Made by a program: the position numbers and the translations under genes. Below the pieces are notes generated by a model, which was given only the letters and a program-made list of their open reading frames with translations, was not told where the DNA came from and searched no databases. Of a stretch of DNA of 64,000 bases, positions 36,779 through 47,566 are shown piece by piece. Where the stretch lies: assembly GCF_018257795.1 (NCBI RefSeq), contig NZ_JAERJD010000006.1, positions 124,001-188,000 of the forward strand. The letters are read 5' to 3'. The stretch comes from Citrobacter sp. JGM124. GTDB taxonomy: Bacteria; Pseudomonadota; Gammaproteobacteria; Enterobacterales; Enterobacteriaceae. Position 1 is the stretch's first letter. Every line of letters begins with the position of its first letter.

Positions 36779-38263
36779 ATGTCTAATGACTACTTAAGTA
36801 TTTTTCGGCAACCTAAATTACTCCTGCTACTCATTCTTGGTTTCTCTTCGGGTCTGCCTCTCGCGTTAACCTCTGGCACTTTGCAGGCCTGGATGACGGT
36901 AGAAAACGTCGATTTAAAAACGATCGGTTTTTTCTCCCTGGTTGGTCAGGCCTATGTCTTTAAGTTTCTTTGGTCCCCGATAATGGATCGCTACACGCCT
37001 CCTGTATTGGGTCGGCGGCGTGGCTGGTTATTAATAACCCAGGTCCTGTTATTAGTCGCTATCGCGGGCATGGGATTTCTTAACCCCGCATCCCACTTGC
37101 GCTGGATGGCAGCCCTCGCGGTGATCATCGCTTTTTGTTCCGCGTCACAAGATATTGTCTTTGATGCCTGGAAAACCGATGTATTGTCATCCGAAGAGCG
37201 CGGTACCGGTGCGGCGGTCAGTGTCCTGGGCTATCGCCTGGCCATGTTAGTTTCTGGTGGGCTGGCGTTATGGCTTGCTGACCGTTATTTGGGCTGGCAA
37301 GCCACTTACTGGTTAATGGCTGTGCTGCTTATTCCTTGCATTATCGCCACGTTTATGGCCCCCGAACCGACAAATACCATGCCACTGCCTCGCACTCTTG
37401 AACAGGCGGTGGTGGAGCCCCTGCGCGATTTCTTTGGTCGTAATAATGCATGGCTGATTCTGCTGCTTATTGTGCTATATAAGTTGGGAGATGCCTTTGC
37501 CATGACACTGACCACCACCTTCCTGATTCGTGGTGTCGGGTTTGATGCCGGTGATGTGGGGATGGTGAATAAGACCCTCGGGCTGTTTGCGACTATTCTT
37601 GGCGCACTGTTTGGTGGTGTCCTGATGCAGCGCCTGACGTTATTCAGAGCTCTGCTTATCTTCGGTATCCTCCAGGGGGCCTCCAATGCCGGTTACTGGC
37701 TACTGGCAGTCACGGATAAAAATATCCTGAGTATGGGGAGCATTGTATTCTTTGAGAATATTTGTGGCGGAATGGGAACCGCAGCCTTTGTTGCGCTGTT
37801 AATGACCCTGTGTAACAAGTCCTTCTCTGCCACCCAGTTCGCTTTACTTTCGGCCTTGTCGGCTATTGGTCGAGTCTATGTGGGGCCCATCGCTGGCTGG
37901 TTTGTTGAAGCACATGGCTGGTCCACCTTTTATCTGTTCTCTGTTGTCGTTTCCGTCCCCGGTATTCTATTACTACTGATGTGTAAAACAACACTGGAGT
38001 ACACCCAGCGTACTGAGCGTTTTATGCCACGTACTCAGTATGCAGGAGCCTATCGTCTGGCGCTTTGGATATTAAGTATCGGCTGTCTGTTACTGGCCGC
38101 CTGGCTTGTCACTCTGATTAGTAATGCGCTTGAATACACTCACTGGTCTGTCGGAACGTCATTACTGGAATTAGGCGGATTATTGGCAGTAACGGGTATT
38201 ATACTCGGAGGTTTACTGGACTTTTTAGCATTACGGAAAATGCCAGAGGCATCCGGTGGGTGA
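36779..38263 (+). CDS. ampG: muropeptide permease AmpG
   Basis: 494 residues (491 in E. coli). It is an MFS-type inner-membrane transporter with up to 14 hydrophobic segments that imports GlcNAc-1,6-anhydroMurNAc peptides for cell-wall recycling. It begins M-S-N-D-Y-L-S-I-F-R-Q-P-K and has the loop D-R-Y-T-P-P-V-L-G-R-R-R-G-W near residue 78 and CSASQDIVFDAWKTD near residue 120, all AmpG hallmarks. In bacteria with inducible ampC it also delivers the inducing signal. No ampC/ampR is in the window. Confidence 0.97.
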   Translation: MSNDYLSIFRQPKLLLLLILGFSSGLPLALTSGTLQAWMTVENVDLKTIGFFSLVGQAYVFKFLWSPIMDRYTPPVLGRRRGWLLITQVLLLVAIAGMGFLNPASHLRWMAALAVIIAFCSASQDIVFDAWKTDVLSSEERGTGAAVSVLGYRLAMLVSGGLALWLADRYLGWQATYWLMAVLLIPCIIATFMAPEPTNTMPLPRTLEQAVVEPLRDFFGRNNAWLILLLIVLYKLGDAFAMTLTTTFLIRGVGFDAGDVGMVNKTLGLFATILGALFGGVLMQRLTLFRALLIFGILQGASNAGYWLLAVTDKNILSMGSIVFFENICGGMGTAAFVALLMTLCNKSFSATQFALLSALSAIGRVYVGPIAGWFVEAHGWSTFYLFSVVVSVPGILLLLMCKTTLEYTQRTERFMPRTQYAGAYRLALWILSIGCLLLAAWLVTLISNALEYTHWSVGTSLLELGGLLAVTGIILGGLLDFLALRKMPEASGG

Positions 38264-38320
38264 CGTGTCGGAGAGAATCACCACATGGTGTTTCTTACAA
38301 CATTCAAAGGTGGCAGCGAA

Positions 38321-38346
38321 ATATACCCATTATGGGGTATATTTTT
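38321..38346 (+). terminator. ampG terminator
   Basis: ATATACCC and GGGTATAT form an 8-bp stem with a 6-base loop and end in five T's, 58 bases past the ampG stop. Confidence 0.75.
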
Positions 38347-38591
38347 CCCCGCGCTCAAACGGGTCAACAAAAACCATGTTCATTAAACAAACAACGAAGA
38401 ATAAATATTATGCTATCAGTATTATAGGGGAAAATAATAATTGTTATAATTTATGTATTAAATAATTTTTAAAAGTCATCCGTCATGGATTTTTATTATT
38501 TCGTGCTACCAAAACATTAAATAGTTAACTTTAACGATTCAGCTAATATACTAAAATAATGTTATGAGTTGTTTAGAAAACGATACTCAAT

Positions 38592-38601
38592 TGTTAATTA
38601 A
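38592..38601. promoter_or_regulatory. candidate ArcA box upstream of cyoA
   Basis: TGTTAATTAA matches the ArcA-P recognition motif (GTTAATTA core). ArcA is known to repress the E. coli cyo operon at low oxygen. A weaker relative, AGTTAACTTT, lies about 70 bases upstream. Confidence 0.55.
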
Positions 38602-38612
38602 TTGTTCCATTT

Positions 38613-38680
38613 CACGTCTTGTTATAGCAATGGTGAGCGCAACACCCTGTCAGGGCGGGTTTTTGTTATAACAAGTCGTG
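38613..38680. repeat. inverted-repeat-bounded 68-base element upstream of cyoA
   Basis: CACGTCTTGTTATA (38613-38626) and TATAACAAGTCGTG (38667-38680) are inverted copies with one mismatch. They enclose smaller hairpins, GGTG...CACC and CCCTGTCAGGG. The element lies within the 590-base gap between ampG and cyoA. It could be a structured leader, an operator pair, or the remains of a miniature mobile element. No target-site duplication is visible. The rest of this gap holds no supported gene. Confidence 0.45.
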
Positions 38681-38853
38681 TGGTTCTATTCTGGATAAAT
38701 TTTTTCGCCAAAAGTATCTTGTGTGATGCCGTCGTCATAAGCGAGTAATCCATATTAACACTATGCCATTCAGGTTTACACTCATGTAACCTTCCCGTAA
38801 AATGCCGCCACACTTTAAACGACAATAGAGTTCCCTGAAATTGAGGTCGTTAA

Positions 38854-39792
38854 ATGAGAATCAGGAAATACAATAATAGTTTGAAATGGCTGTCATTAAT
38901 TGCAGGCACTGTATTACTCAGTGGCTGTGATTCTGCGCTGCTTGATCCGAAAGGACAAATTGGACTGGAACAACGTTCACTGATACTGACAGCTTTCGGG
39001 CTGATGTTGATTGTCGTGATCCCTGCAATTTTAATGGCTATCGGTTTTGCCTGGAAGTATCGGGCATCAAACAAAGAAGCCAAGTATAGCCCTAACTGGT
39101 CACACTCTAATAAAGTGGAAGCCGTTGTCTGGACTATCCCAATCCTTATCATCATCTTCCTTGCCGTACTGACTTGGAAAACCACGCATTCTCTTGAGCC
39201 AAGCAAACCGCTGGATCATGATAAAAAGCCCATCACCATTGAAGTCATTGCGATGGACTGGAAGTGGTTCTTCATCTATCCGGAACAAGGTATTGCGACG
39301 GTTAACGAGATTGCTTTCCCGGCCAACACGCCAGTGGAATTCAAAATTACCTCTAACTCCGTGATGAACTCTTTCTTCATCCCACGTCTGGGTAGCCAAC
39401 TTTATGCCATGGCAGGTATGCAAACCAAATTGCACCTGATTGCTAACGATGCCGGTACCTACGACGGTATCTCTGCAAGTTACAGTGGTCATGGGTTCTC
39501 TGGCATGAAATTTAAAGCCATTGCAACGCCTGATAACGAGGGTTTTGAGCAATGGGTTGCTAAGGTTAAACAATCACCTGAAGTGATGAATGACATGGCT
39601 GCCTACGAGAAGCTTGCTGCACCGAGTGAAAATAACAAGGTCGAGTACTTCTCAAATGTCAAACCCGGTTTGTTTGTTGATGTTATCAACAAATTCATGG
39701 GACACGGGCATGGCACCAGTATGAGTCAGCCCGCAGCTGAACATACTGACCATCAAGGCATGGACATGAATCACGGGGAAACCTCTCACTAA
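38854..39792 (+). CDS. cyoA: cytochrome bo3 ubiquinol oxidase subunit II
   Basis: 312 residues (315 in E. coli). It is subunit II of the proton-pumping quinol oxidase used at high oxygen. A lipoprotein signal ends at L-L-S-G-C near residue 25, followed by a second membrane helix near residue 92 and a periplasmic cupredoxin domain. As expected for quinol oxidases, the CuA ligands of cytochrome c oxidases are missing. Also conserved is [14 protein letters not shown]. The C terminus is His/Met-rich ([15 protein letters not shown]). It is the first gene of cyoABCDE. Confidence 0.98.
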   Translation: MRIRKYNNSLKWLSLIAGTVLLSGCDSALLDPKGQIGLEQRSLILTAFGLMLIVVIPAILMAIGFAWKYRASNKEAKYSPNWSHSNKVEAVVWTIPILIIIFLAVLTWKTTHSLEPSKPLDHDKKPITIEVIAMDWKWFFIYPEQGIATVNEIAFPANTPVEFKITSNSVMNSFFIPRLGSQLYAMAGMQTKLHLIANDAGTYDGISASYSGHGFSGMKFKAIATPDNEGFEQWVAKVKQSPEVMNDMAAYEKLAAPSENNKVEYFSNVKPGLFVDVINKFMGHGHGTSMSQPAAEHTDHQGMDMNHGETSH

Positions 39793-39811
39793 GGGGCCGA
39801 GGAATAATACA

Positions 39812-41803
39812 ATGTTCGGAAAACTAACACTGGATGCAATTCCGTACCATGAACCTATTATCATGGTCACGGTCGCAGCAATTATCATCGGGGGCCTGGC
39901 GTTAATTGCGGCAATCACTTACTTCGGTAAGTGGGAATATTTATGGAAAGAGTGGTTTACTTCTGTTGACCACAAACGCCTTGGCGTGATGTATATCATC
40001 GTCGCTATTGTCATGTTGTTGCGTGGTTTTGCTGACGCCATCATGATGCGAAGCCAACAAGTTCTGTCCTCCGCTGGAGAGGCAGGTTTCTTGAATGCTC
40101 ACCACTACGACCAGATCTTTACCGCTCACGGCGTTATTATGATCTTCTTCGTGGCGATGCCATTTGTTGTTGGCCTGATGAATATCGTCGTGCCATTACA
40201 AATTGGTGCGCGTGACGTTGCGTTCCCCTTCCTGAACAACCTTAGCTTCTGGCTGACTGTTGTAGGTGTGGTACTGGTTAACGTCTCTCTCGGGGTGGGT
40301 GAATTTGCTCAAACTGGTTGGGTTGCCTATCCGCCATTGTCAGGGATTGAATACAGTCCGGGCGTTGGGGTCGATTACTGGATATGGAGTCTACAGTTAT
40401 CCGGTATTGGTACAACCCTGACAGGGATTAACTTCTTCGTTACTATCATGAACATGCGTACCCCGGGTATGACTATGTTCAAAATGCCAGTGTTTACCTG
40501 GGCATCTCTGTGTACTAACGTGTTGATTATCGCTGCGTTCCCAATCTTCACAGTAACTGTTGCACTACTGACCTTTGACCGCTATCTGGGCACCCACTTC
40601 TTTACCAATGATATGGGTGGCAACATGATGATGTATGTCAACCTGATTTGGGCATGGGGTCACCCGGAAGTTTATATCCTGGTTCTGCCTGTATTCGGTG
40701 TGTTCTCTGAAGTGGTTTCAACCTTCTCCAGAAAACGTCTGTTTGGTTATACCTCCCTGGTATGGGCAACAATTGCCATTACCGTTCTGTCGTTCATCGT
40801 TTGGCTGCATCACTTCTACACAATGGGCAGTGGCGCAAATGTGAACGCCTTCTTCGGTATTGCCACCATGATTATCGCCATCCCGACAGGGGTGAAGATC
40901 TTCAACTGGCTGTTCACTATGTACCAGGGCCGTATTGTCTTTAACTCAGCAATGATGTGGACTATCGGTTTTATTATCACCTTCTCGATTGGTGGGATGA
41001 CCGGCGTTCTGCTGGCAGTACCGGGCGCTGACTTTGTTCTGCATAACAGTCTGTTCCTGATTGCTCACTTCCATAACGTCATTATCGGTGGTGTGGTATT
41101 TGGTTGTTTCGCTGGTATGACCTACTGGTGGCCAAAAGCGTTCGGCTTTACCTTAAATGAGACGTGGGGTAAACGGGCATTCTGGTTCTGGATCATTGGG
41201 TTCTTCGTGGCCTTCATGCCACTGTATATCCTGGGCTTCATGGGTATGACCCGTCGTCTTAGCCAGGGTATCGACCCTATGTTCCACACCCTGCTCTGTG
41301 TTGCCGCCGTCGGTGCAGCACTGATCGCTCTGGGTATTCTGTGTCAACTGACTCAGTTCTACGTCTCTATTCGTGACCGTGAACAGAATCGTGATCTGAC
41401 TGGGGATCCATGGAATGGTCGTACTCTGGAGTGGTCAACTTCTTCACCTCCGCCATTTTATAACTTTGCCCACCAGCCACATGTTCATGAACGTGATGCA
41501 TTCTGGGAAATGAAAGAGAAAGGCGAAGCCTATAAGAAACCGACCAGCTATGAAGAGATTCATATGCCACGTAACAGTGCTGCCGGTATCGTTATTTCTG
41601 CGCTGCTTGCCGTGTTTGGTTTTGCCATGATCTGGCATATCTGGTGGCTGGCGATCATCACTTTCGCCGGTACTATCGTTACCTGGATTGTGAAAAGCTT
41701 CGACGAAGATGTGGACTACTACGTTCCGGTTGCAGAGGTCGAGAAGTTGGAAAACAAACATTTCGACGAACTTACTAAAGCAGGACTGAAAAATGTCAAC
41801 TGA
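39812..41803 (+). CDS. cyoB: cytochrome bo3 ubiquinol oxidase subunit I
   Basis: 663 residues, as in E. coli. It is the catalytic heme-copper subunit with about 15 membrane helices. Metal ligands are visible: low-spin heme His in A-H-G-V-I-M (near 106), the CuB His and cross-linked Tyr in W-G-H-P-E-V-Y (near 284-288), the two CuB His in L-H-H-F-Y (near 333), and the heme o3 and b His in A-H-F-H-N-V (near 419-421). It reduces oxygen to water while pumping protons. It lies 19 bases after cyoA and overlaps cyoC by 11 bases. Confidence 0.99.
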   Translation: MFGKLTLDAIPYHEPIIMVTVAAIIIGGLALIAAITYFGKWEYLWKEWFTSVDHKRLGVMYIIVAIVMLLRGFADAIMMRSQQVLSSAGEAGFLNAHHYDQIFTAHGVIMIFFVAMPFVVGLMNIVVPLQIGARDVAFPFLNNLSFWLTVVGVVLVNVSLGVGEFAQTGWVAYPPLSGIEYSPGVGVDYWIWSLQLSGIGTTLTGINFFVTIMNMRTPGMTMFKMPVFTWASLCTNVLIIAAFPIFTVTVALLTFDRYLGTHFFTNDMGGNMMMYVNLIWAWGHPEVYILVLPVFGVFSEVVSTFSRKRLFGYTSLVWATIAITVLSFIVWLHHFYTMGSGANVNAFFGIATMIIAIPTGVKIFNWLFTMYQGRIVFNSAMMWTIGFIITFSIGGMTGVLLAVPGADFVLHNSLFLIAHFHNVIIGGVVFGCFAGMTYWWPKAFGFTLNETWGKRAFWFWIIGFFVAFMPLYILGFMGMTRRLSQGIDPMFHTLLCVAAVGAALIALGILCQLTQFYVSIRDREQNRDLTGDPWNGRTLEWSTSSPPPFYNFAHQPHVHERDAFWEMKEKGEAYKKPTSYEEIHMPRNSAAGIVISALLAVFGFAMIWHIWWLAIITFAGTIVTWIVKSFDEDVDYYVPVAEVEKLENKHFDELTKAGLKNVN

Positions 41804-42407
41804 AACTCTGACGCACACTAACGCCCAAGCTGAGGAGCATGGGCACCACGATGCAGGAGCCAACAAAGTCTTTGGTTTCTGGATCTACTTAATGAGCGAC
41901 TTGATTCTCTTCTGTTGCTTGTTTGCTACCTATGCGGTTCTGGTACACGGCACCGCTGGCGGACCGACGGGTAAAGATATCTTTGAACTGCCTTTCGTGA
42001 TGGTTGAAACTGGGCTACTGCTGCTCAGTTCCATCACCTATGGCATGGCCATCATCTGCATGGACAAAGGAACCAAGAATCAAGTTATCGGCTGGCTGGC
42101 TATCACCTTCCTGTTTGGTGCTGGATTCGTAGGGATGGAAATCTATGAGTTCCATCACCTGATTGTTGAAGGCTATGGCCCTGACCGCAGTGGTTTCCTG
42201 TCAGCATTCTTTGTGCTGGTAGGGACTCACGGTGTGCACGTCACCTCAGGTCTGGTCTGGATGGCTCTGATGATGTTCCACGTTTATCGTCGTGGTTTAA
42301 CCAGCAATAACCGTACACGCTTGATGTGCCTGAGCCTGTTCTGGCACTTCCTGGATATCGTCTGGATTTGTGTGTTCTCAGTAGTTTACTTGATGGGGGC
42401 GATGTAA
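41793..42407 (+). CDS. cyoC: cytochrome bo3 ubiquinol oxidase subunit III
   Basis: 204 residues, as in E. coli. It has five membrane helices and no cofactors, and it stabilises the oxidase complex. Typical segments are [11 protein letters not shown] near residue 28 and the H-G-x-H-V-x-x-G motif ([10 protein letters not shown]) near residue 148. The start overlaps the end of cyoB by 11 bases, and its stop TAA shares a base with the cyoD ATG. Both overlaps point to coupled translation. Confidence 0.98.
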   Translation: MSTETLTHTNAQAEEHGHHDAGANKVFGFWIYLMSDLILFCCLFATYAVLVHGTAGGPTGKDIFELPFVMVETGLLLLSSITYGMAIICMDKGTKNQVIGWLAITFLFGAGFVGMEIYEFHHLIVEGYGPDRSGFLSAFFVLVGTHGVHVTSGLVWMALMMFHVYRRGLTSNNRTRLMCLSLFWHFLDIVWICVFSVVYLMGAM

Positions 42408-42736
42408 TGAGTTATTCAAATGAACTAGGCGGCGCCCAGCACGGCAGTATTAAGACCTATATGGTTGGCTTCATCCTCTCGATTATCCTGACGGCAATTC
42501 CGTTCTGGATGGTCATGGAAGGTAGCGCTTCTCACGGTGCCATTCTGGCTGTGATTCTGGTGAGTGCTGTCGTGCAGATCATAGTTCATCTTGTCTGTTT
42601 CTTGCATATGAACACCTCTTCGAGTGAACGCTGGAACGTTGCAGCGCTTGCCTTTACGGTGTTGATTATCGCCATTCTGGTTGTAGGCTCCATCTGGATT
42701 ATGTGGAACCTCAACCTGAATATGATGATTCACTAA
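42407..42736 (+). CDS. cyoD: cytochrome bo3 ubiquinol oxidase subunit IV
   Basis: 109 residues, as in E. coli. It is a small subunit with three membrane helices that helps assemble the CuB site. It begins M-S-Y-S-N-E and has [17 protein letters not shown] and [12 protein letters not shown]. The start is fixed by the TAATG overlap with the cyoC stop. The frame is open further upstream only inside cyoC. Confidence 0.97.
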   Translation: MSYSNELGGAQHGSIKTYMVGFILSIILTAIPFWMVMEGSASHGAILAVILVSAVVQIIVHLVCFLHMNTSSSERWNVAALAFTVLIIAILVVGSIWIMWNLNLNMMIH

Positions 42737-42747
42737 GAGCGGCCTGT

Positions 42748-43635
42748 ATGATTAAGCAATACCTGCAAGTTACGAAACCAGGAATTATTTTCGGTAATTT
42801 AATTTCTGTTATTGGGGGATTTTTACTGGCCTCAAAGGGCAGTATTGATTATCCCTTGTTTCTTTCCACGCTGATTGGCGTCTCTTTAGTTGTCGCATCG
42901 GGTTGTGTTTATAACAACTTTATCGATCGCGATATCGATCAGAAAATGGAGAGAACGAAAAATCGGGTACTGGTTAAAGGCCTGATTTCACCGAAAGCCT
43001 CGCTGGTATATGCCACCTTGTTAGGTATTGCTGGCTTTATGCTGCTGTGGTTTGGTGCTAATCCTCTGGCGATGTGGTTAGCTGTAATGGGCTTTGTGGT
43101 TTATGTTGGGGTTTATAGCCTGTACATGAAACGCCACTCTGTCTATGGCACTCTGATTGGCAGCCTTTCAGGTGCGGCGCCACCCGTCATTGGTTACTGT
43201 GCTGTAACCAATGAGTTTGATACTGGTGCCGCTATCCTGTTAGCTATCTTTAGTCTCTGGCAGATGCCGCACTCCTATGCGATTGCCATCTTCCGCTTTA
43301 AAGATTATCAGGCTGCAAATATTCCGGTATTACCTGTTGTTAAAGGCATTTCGGTAGCCAAGAACCATATTACGCTTTACATCATTGCTTTTGCGGTTGC
43401 CACACTGATGCTCTCGCTGGGCGGCTATGCAGGTTATAAGTATCTGGTTGTTGCCGCTGCAGTAAGTGTCTGGTGGTTAGGTATGGCACTGCGTGGCTAT
43501 AAAGTGGAAGACGATAAAGTCTGGGCACGTAAGTTGTTCGTCTTTTCAATCGTTGCCATTACGTCACTCAGTATCATGATGTCGGTGGACTTTATGGTTC
43601 CTGAACAACACCAGCTGTTAACTTACCTTCAGTAA
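42748..43635 (+). CDS. cyoE: protoheme IX farnesyltransferase (heme O synthase)
   Basis: 295 residues (296 in E. coli). It is a UbiA-family inner-membrane prenyltransferase that attaches farnesyl to heme B, giving heme O for the bo3 oxidase. The prenyl-binding Asp-rich motif is [11 protein letters not shown] near residue 67, with a second conserved loop Y-S-L-Y-M-K-R near residue 125. It starts 11 bases after cyoD. It is the last gene of the operon, closed by a strong terminator. The farnesyl diphosphate it needs is made by IspA, also encoded in this window. Confidence 0.98.
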   Translation: MIKQYLQVTKPGIIFGNLISVIGGFLLASKGSIDYPLFLSTLIGVSLVVASGCVYNNFIDRDIDQKMERTKNRVLVKGLISPKASLVYATLLGIAGFMLLWFGANPLAMWLAVMGFVVYVGVYSLYMKRHSVYGTLIGSLSGAAPPVIGYCAVTNEFDTGAAILLAIFSLWQMPHSYAIAIFRFKDYQAANIPVLPVVKGISVAKNHITLYIIAFAVATLMLSLGGYAGYKYLVVAAAVSVWWLGMALRGYKVEDDKVWARKLFVFSIVAITSLSIMMSVDFMVPEQHQLLTYLQ

Positions 43636-43682
43636 TTAACTGCCATTCAAATCGCTGACAGACGATATATAACCGATTAAAA

Positions 43683-43716
43683 AGAGAGGGGAAACATAGT
43701 TTTCCCTCTCTTTTTT
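43683..43716 (+). terminator. cyo operon terminator
   Basis: AGAGAGGGGAAA and TTTTCCCTCTCT form a stem of about 11 bp, followed by TTTTTT. The remaining bases to yajR (43717-43938) hold only its presumed promoter. Confidence 0.9.
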
Positions 43717-43938
43717 ATTCAGGGTTTGTGCTGATGATTCTGGCGTTCTATTTTACCCATAAGAAGAGTATACAAACCGATGCGGATTCATCGCTATCGC
43801 GCTGTAATGCAATACGCCGCTACATTTTTTTGTTAGATAAACAGCATGATGTACGGTGTAATAACGTTAAAAACATTGAGCCTTTACCCTCCCCTATTCA
43901 CACACTACACTGATGCCGACTTTTTATCTGAGGTGGTA

Positions 43939-45303
43939 ATGAACGACTACAAAATGACCCCCATCGAGTTACGGGCAACCTGGGGTTTAGGCACCGTATT
44001 TTCGCTGCGAATGCTCGGCATGTTTATGGTGCTACCTGTTCTGACCACTTGGGGCATGGCTTTACAAGGCGCCACTGAGACACTGATCGGCCTGGCTATT
44101 GGTATTTATGGTTTAACTCAGGCCCTGTTTCAAATCCCCTTTGGCCTGCTTTCTGACCGTGTAGGCCGTAAACCACTCATTGTTGGCGGCCTGGCTATTT
44201 TTGTCCTCGGGAGTGTGATCGCCGCCACCACGGATTCAATCTGGGGGATCATACTGGGTCGTGCTCTGCAAGGTTCCGGAGCAATCGCTGCAGCCGTCAT
44301 GGCACTGCTTTCTGACCTAACCCGCGAACAAAACCGAACGAAAGCCATGGCCTTTATCGGTATCAGTTTTGGTGTCACCTTTGCTATCGCCATGGTACTG
44401 GGGCCCATTATTACCCAGGCTCTGGGGCTGCAGGCACTCTTCTGGATGATTGCAATACTGGCTACCGCAGGCATTGGTATGACTCTATGGGTAGTACCTG
44501 ACAGCAACACTCACGTGCTGAACCGTGAGTCTGGCATGGTGAAAGGATGTTTCCGCAAGGTAATGGCTGAACCCAAGCTGCTGAAGCTTAACTTTAGCAT
44601 TATGTGTTTACATATCATGCTGATGTCCACGTTTATCGCTCTTCCCGGGATTCTGGAACAGGCAGGCTTCCCTGCGGCTGAACACTGGAAAATTTACCTG
44701 TGTACCATGCTGATTTCTTTCGTCGCCGTACTGCCACTCATTATCTATGCCGAGGTGAAAAGGCATATGAGACGCGTATTCATCGGCTGCGTTGCGTTGC
44801 TATTAGTGGCAGAAATTATCTTATGGGGCGCCGGCCCACATTTTTGGGAGCTGGTTATTGGCGTTCAGCTGTTCTTCCTGGCTTTTAACTTAATGGAAGC
44901 GATTCTGCCGTCTCTTATCAGTAAGGAGTCACCTGCGGGCTATAAGGGAACGGCAATGGGGATCTATTCAACCAGTCAGTTTATCGGGGTCGCCATTGGC
45001 GGCTCTGTCGGCGGCTGGGTTAATGGTCTGTTTGATTCACAAACCGTATTTCTGCTGGGTGCATTACTGGCCATGCTCTGGCTACTGGTGAGCTATACCA
45101 TGCAGGAGCCACCTTATGTCACCAGCCTGCGCATTGAGCTGGCAGAGGATATTAAAGATACCAACCAGTTATCGGCGTTGTTACGGGCGGAACCCGGTGT
45201 TAGCGACGTCAATATTATTGCTGAGGAACGTAGCGTTTACATCAAAATTGACAGCAAGGTGACTACCCGCAAAATGCTGGAAGAGAAAATTTCCCGGCGT
45301 TAG
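43939..45303 (+). CDS. yajR: MFS transporter YajR with C-terminal YAM domain
   Basis: 454 residues, as in E. coli. Twelve membrane helices are followed by a soluble ferredoxin-like YAM domain from about residue 388 (SLRIELAEDI to the end), seen in the E. coli structure. The MFS motif A is G-L-L-S-D-R-V-G-R-K-P-L near residue 70. It is a proton-driven transporter of unknown substrate. The start at 43939 is preceded by AGGTGG and agrees with E. coli M-N-D-Y-K-M-T-P. The upstream in-frame ATG at 43846 is unlikely. Confidence 0.97.
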   Translation: MNDYKMTPIELRATWGLGTVFSLRMLGMFMVLPVLTTWGMALQGATETLIGLAIGIYGLTQALFQIPFGLLSDRVGRKPLIVGGLAIFVLGSVIAATTDSIWGIILGRALQGSGAIAAAVMALLSDLTREQNRTKAMAFIGISFGVTFAIAMVLGPIITQALGLQALFWMIAILATAGIGMTLWVVPDSNTHVLNRESGMVKGCFRKVMAEPKLLKLNFSIMCLHIMLMSTFIALPGILEQAGFPAAEHWKIYLCTMLISFVAVLPLIIYAEVKRHMRRVFIGCVALLLVAEIILWGAGPHFWELVIGVQLFFLAFNLMEAILPSLISKESPAGYKGTAMGIYSTSQFIGVAIGGSVGGWVNGLFDSQTVFLLGALLAMLWLLVSYTMQEPPYVTSLRIELAEDIKDTNQLSALLRAEPGVSDVNIIAEERSVYIKIDSKVTTRKMLEEKISRR

Positions 45304-45339
45304 CCGTAACAAAATGGGGACAGCCCAGCGACAAGAAGA

Positions 45340-45368
45340 GTACAGCAGAGTACTGGCCTCTGCTGTAC
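45340..45368. terminator. hairpin between convergent yajR and yajQ
   Basis: GTACAGCAGAG and CTCTGCTGTAC form a perfect 11-bp stem with a 7-base loop between the two convergent stops. There is no T-tract, so it is assigned by position. Confidence 0.5.
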
Positions 45369-45431
45369 ATATGTCACATGGCCTGCAGACAGTAAACGCC
45401 TTTCAGTTCATTTGGCATATTAAGCGGGTGA

Positions 45432-45923
45432 TCAGTCGCGGAAGTTTTTAAACTGAAACGGCTGGCCCAAATTGCCCCCACGAACAAGCGCCATCGCCGC
45501 CTGTAAGTCATCACGTGACTTACCGGTGACCCGGATCTCTTCCCCCTGGATTTGGGTTTGTACTTTTAGCTTATTGTCTTTGATGAGCTTAACAATTTTT
45601 TTTGCTATAGACGCCTCAATCCCCTGCTTCAGTTTGGCATTCACACTCCAGGTTTTACCACTGTGCTCAAATTCTTCGGGCACCTCAATGGAGCTCCCCT
45701 CAATGCCGCGCTTTAACAACTTCGCACGTAAGATATCCAGTAATTGGTTGACCTGAAAATCAGACTCGCTGGATACTTTAATCACTTGATCTTTTTCGTT
45801 TAAAGCAAATTCTGCTGGTACATTACGAAAATCAAAACGGGTCGCTAACTCCCGTTCAGCATTTTCGACTGCGTTACGAACTTCTGACATGTCGATTTCA
45901 GAAACAATATCGAATGATGGCAT
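45432..45923 (-). CDS. yajQ: nucleotide-binding protein YajQ
   Basis: 163 residues, as in E. coli. Two ferredoxin-like (RNP-fold) domains are suggested by [11 protein letters not shown] and the central [13 protein letters not shown]. YajQ proteins bind nucleotides and RNA. Some homologues (Xanthomonas) bind cyclic di-GMP, but that role is not shown for enterobacteria. The start at 45923 follows the family consensus M-P-S-F-D. The open frame upstream to 45974 is probably not translated. It is divergent from panE. Confidence 0.96.
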   Translation of the reverse strand: MPSFDIVSEIDMSEVRNAVENAERELATRFDFRNVPAEFALNEKDQVIKVSSESDFQVNQLLDILRAKLLKRGIEGSSIEVPEEFEHSGKTWSVNAKLKQGIEASIAKKIVKLIKDNKLKVQTQIQGEEIRVTGKSRDDLQAAMALVRGGNLGQPFQFKNFRD

Positions 45924-46048
45924 ATTTTTCTCCCTTGATGATTTGCGTTGCATAATACCCGCTGGGCTGAGCAAAACAACCTGTAAAGAATCAGAATGCG
46001 TATAACGCTATAATAGAATATGTTCAGGATTTCGTAGGGGAGAAAAAA

Positions 46049-46963
46049 ATGCAAATCACCGTACTGGGTTGCGGTGCTATAGGCCAACTTTGGCTGACTG
46101 CACTTTATAAGCAAGGGCATGAGCTACAGGGTTGGCTACGTGTTCCACAACCCTACTGCCATGTTAATCTGCTGGATAAGACAGGCGATATATTTAACCA
46201 GTCATTTATTGCCAATGATCCGCAATTTCTCGCTGAGAGTGAACTACTGCTGGTGACGCTTAAAGCCTGGCAGGTATCTGACGCCGTACGCACACTGGCA
46301 CCAAAGCTGCCCGAAAGCTGTCCTATTTTATTGCTCCATAATGGCATTGGCACACTGGAGGAACTTAGCGGCCTGCCCAATCCGATACTGCTGGGTTTTA
46401 CTACCCAGGCGGCAAAGCGCGATGGCAATGTCATTGTCCATGTTGCTAATGGAACCACCCATATTGGCCCTGGTAACCAACAGGCTGCTGGGTATAGCTA
46501 CCTTGCAGAAACGTTACACCAGGCCCTGCCTGATGTGGCATGGCACAATAATATCGACTCTGCCAGCTGGAATAAGCTGGCCATCAATTGTGTTATTAAC
46601 CCACTCACGGCTCTCTACAACTGCCGTAATGGAGAGCTGAATAATCATGATGATGAGATCTACAATATTTGTGACGAAATCGCCCATATCATGGAGCGTG
46701 AGGGGTATAGCATCTCGACGGAAAACCTGTTTTCACATGTCAAACAAGTGATTACCAGTACTGCCGAGAATATCTCATCGATGCTGCAGGATGTTCGTGA
46801 AGAGAGGCACACGGAGATTGATTATATTACTGGTTATCTACTGCGTCGCGCCCGGGCAAACGGCATGCCTGCTCCGTTAAACGCACATCTCTATGAACAG
46901 ATTAAACGTAAGGAAGAGGAATATGAGCGTTCGAGCACTGGTTTGCCTGGCTCCTGGAGCTGA
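46049..46963 (+). CDS. panE: 2-dehydropantoate 2-reductase (ketopantoate reductase)
   Basis: 304 residues (303 in E. coli). It reduces ketopantoate to pantoate with NADPH, a step towards pantothenate and CoA. The N-terminal nucleotide site is G-C-G-A-I-G at residues 7-12, and the catalytic Lys is in L-L-V-T-L-K-A-W near residue 72. The C-terminal helical domain has [11 protein letters not shown] near residue 171 and [19 protein letters not shown] near residue 246. It overlaps the yajL start by 41 bases, the same sort of overlap seen in E. coli, so the two are cotranscribed. Confidence 0.97.
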   Translation: MQITVLGCGAIGQLWLTALYKQGHELQGWLRVPQPYCHVNLLDKTGDIFNQSFIANDPQFLAESELLLVTLKAWQVSDAVRTLAPKLPESCPILLLHNGIGTLEELSGLPNPILLGFTTQAAKRDGNVIVHVANGTTHIGPGNQQAAGYSYLAETLHQALPDVAWHNNIDSASWNKLAINCVINPLTALYNCRNGELNNHDDEIYNICDEIAHIMEREGYSISTENLFSHVKQVITSTAENISSMLQDVREERHTEIDYITGYLLRRARANGMPAPLNAHLYEQIKRKEEEYERSSTGLPGSWS

Positions 46964-47519
46964 GGAGACTGAAGCCGTCACCACTATCGATCTACTGGTC
47001 CGCGGTGGCATCGAGGTGACTACCGCCAGTGTCGCCAGTGATGGCGGGCTGACGATTGTCTGTTCACGTGGGGTCAAACTGGTTGCCGATTTCCCTCTGG
47101 TTGAGGTCGCAGACGGGGAATTCGATATTATTGTATTACCTGGTGGTCTGAAGGGGGCTGAATATCTGCGTGACAGTCCCCTGCTGGTTGAAACGGTACG
47201 GCAGTTCCATCTTTCCGGGCGTATTGTGGCGGCTATTTGTGCTGCACCTGGAACCGTGCTGGTTCCCCATGGTCTGTTCCCCATCGGGAACATGACGGGT
47301 TTTCCAGGGCTGAAAGGGACCATTCCTGAGGAACAATGGCAGGATAAAAGGGTCGTCTGGGATCCACGGGTTAATCTTCTCACCAGTCAGGGACCGGGAA
47401 CGGCAATAGATTTTGCCTTGAAAATCATTGACCTGTTAATTAGCCGTGAAAAGGCTCATGACGTCGCCGGGCAACTCGTACTGGCTGCGGGGATCTACAG
47501 TTTCCGGGATTATAACTAG
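46923..47519 (+). CDS. yajL: DJ-1/PfpI-family protein YajL
   Basis: 198 residues (196 in E. coli). It is a homologue of human DJ-1 with roles reported in oxidative-stress protection and glycation repair. The reactive cysteine is in the nucleophile elbow A-A-I-C-A-A-P-G near residue 106, and the acid partner Glu in A-P-G-A-E-E-T-E near residue 14. The start at 46923 ([12 protein letters not shown]) matches the family. It lies inside the 3' end of panE, and AAGGAAGAGG upstream serves as its ribosome site. Confidence 0.96.
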   Translation: MSVRALVCLAPGAEETEAVTTIDLLVRGGIEVTTASVASDGGLTIVCSRGVKLVADFPLVEVADGEFDIIVLPGGLKGAEYLRDSPLLVETVRQFHLSGRIVAAICAAPGTVLVPHGLFPIGNMTGFPGLKGTIPEEQWQDKRVVWDPRVNLLTSQGPGTAIDFALKIIDLLISREKAHDVAGQLVLAAGIYSFRDYN

Positions 47520-47526
47520 CTAATGA

Positions 47527-47557
47527 TTTCCCTTCTCCCGTGGAGAGAGAAGGGAAA
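47527..47557. terminator. hairpin between convergent yajL and thiI
   Basis: TTTCCCTTCTC and GAGAAGGGAAA form a perfect 11-bp stem with a 9-base loop, just between the two convergent stop codons. Confidence 0.65.
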
Positions 47558-47566
47558 GCGTCACCA

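Noticed and set aside
38264-38465. A 69-codon frame just after ampG
   Set aside because: It overlaps the ampG terminator and AT-rich DNA, with no ribosome site.
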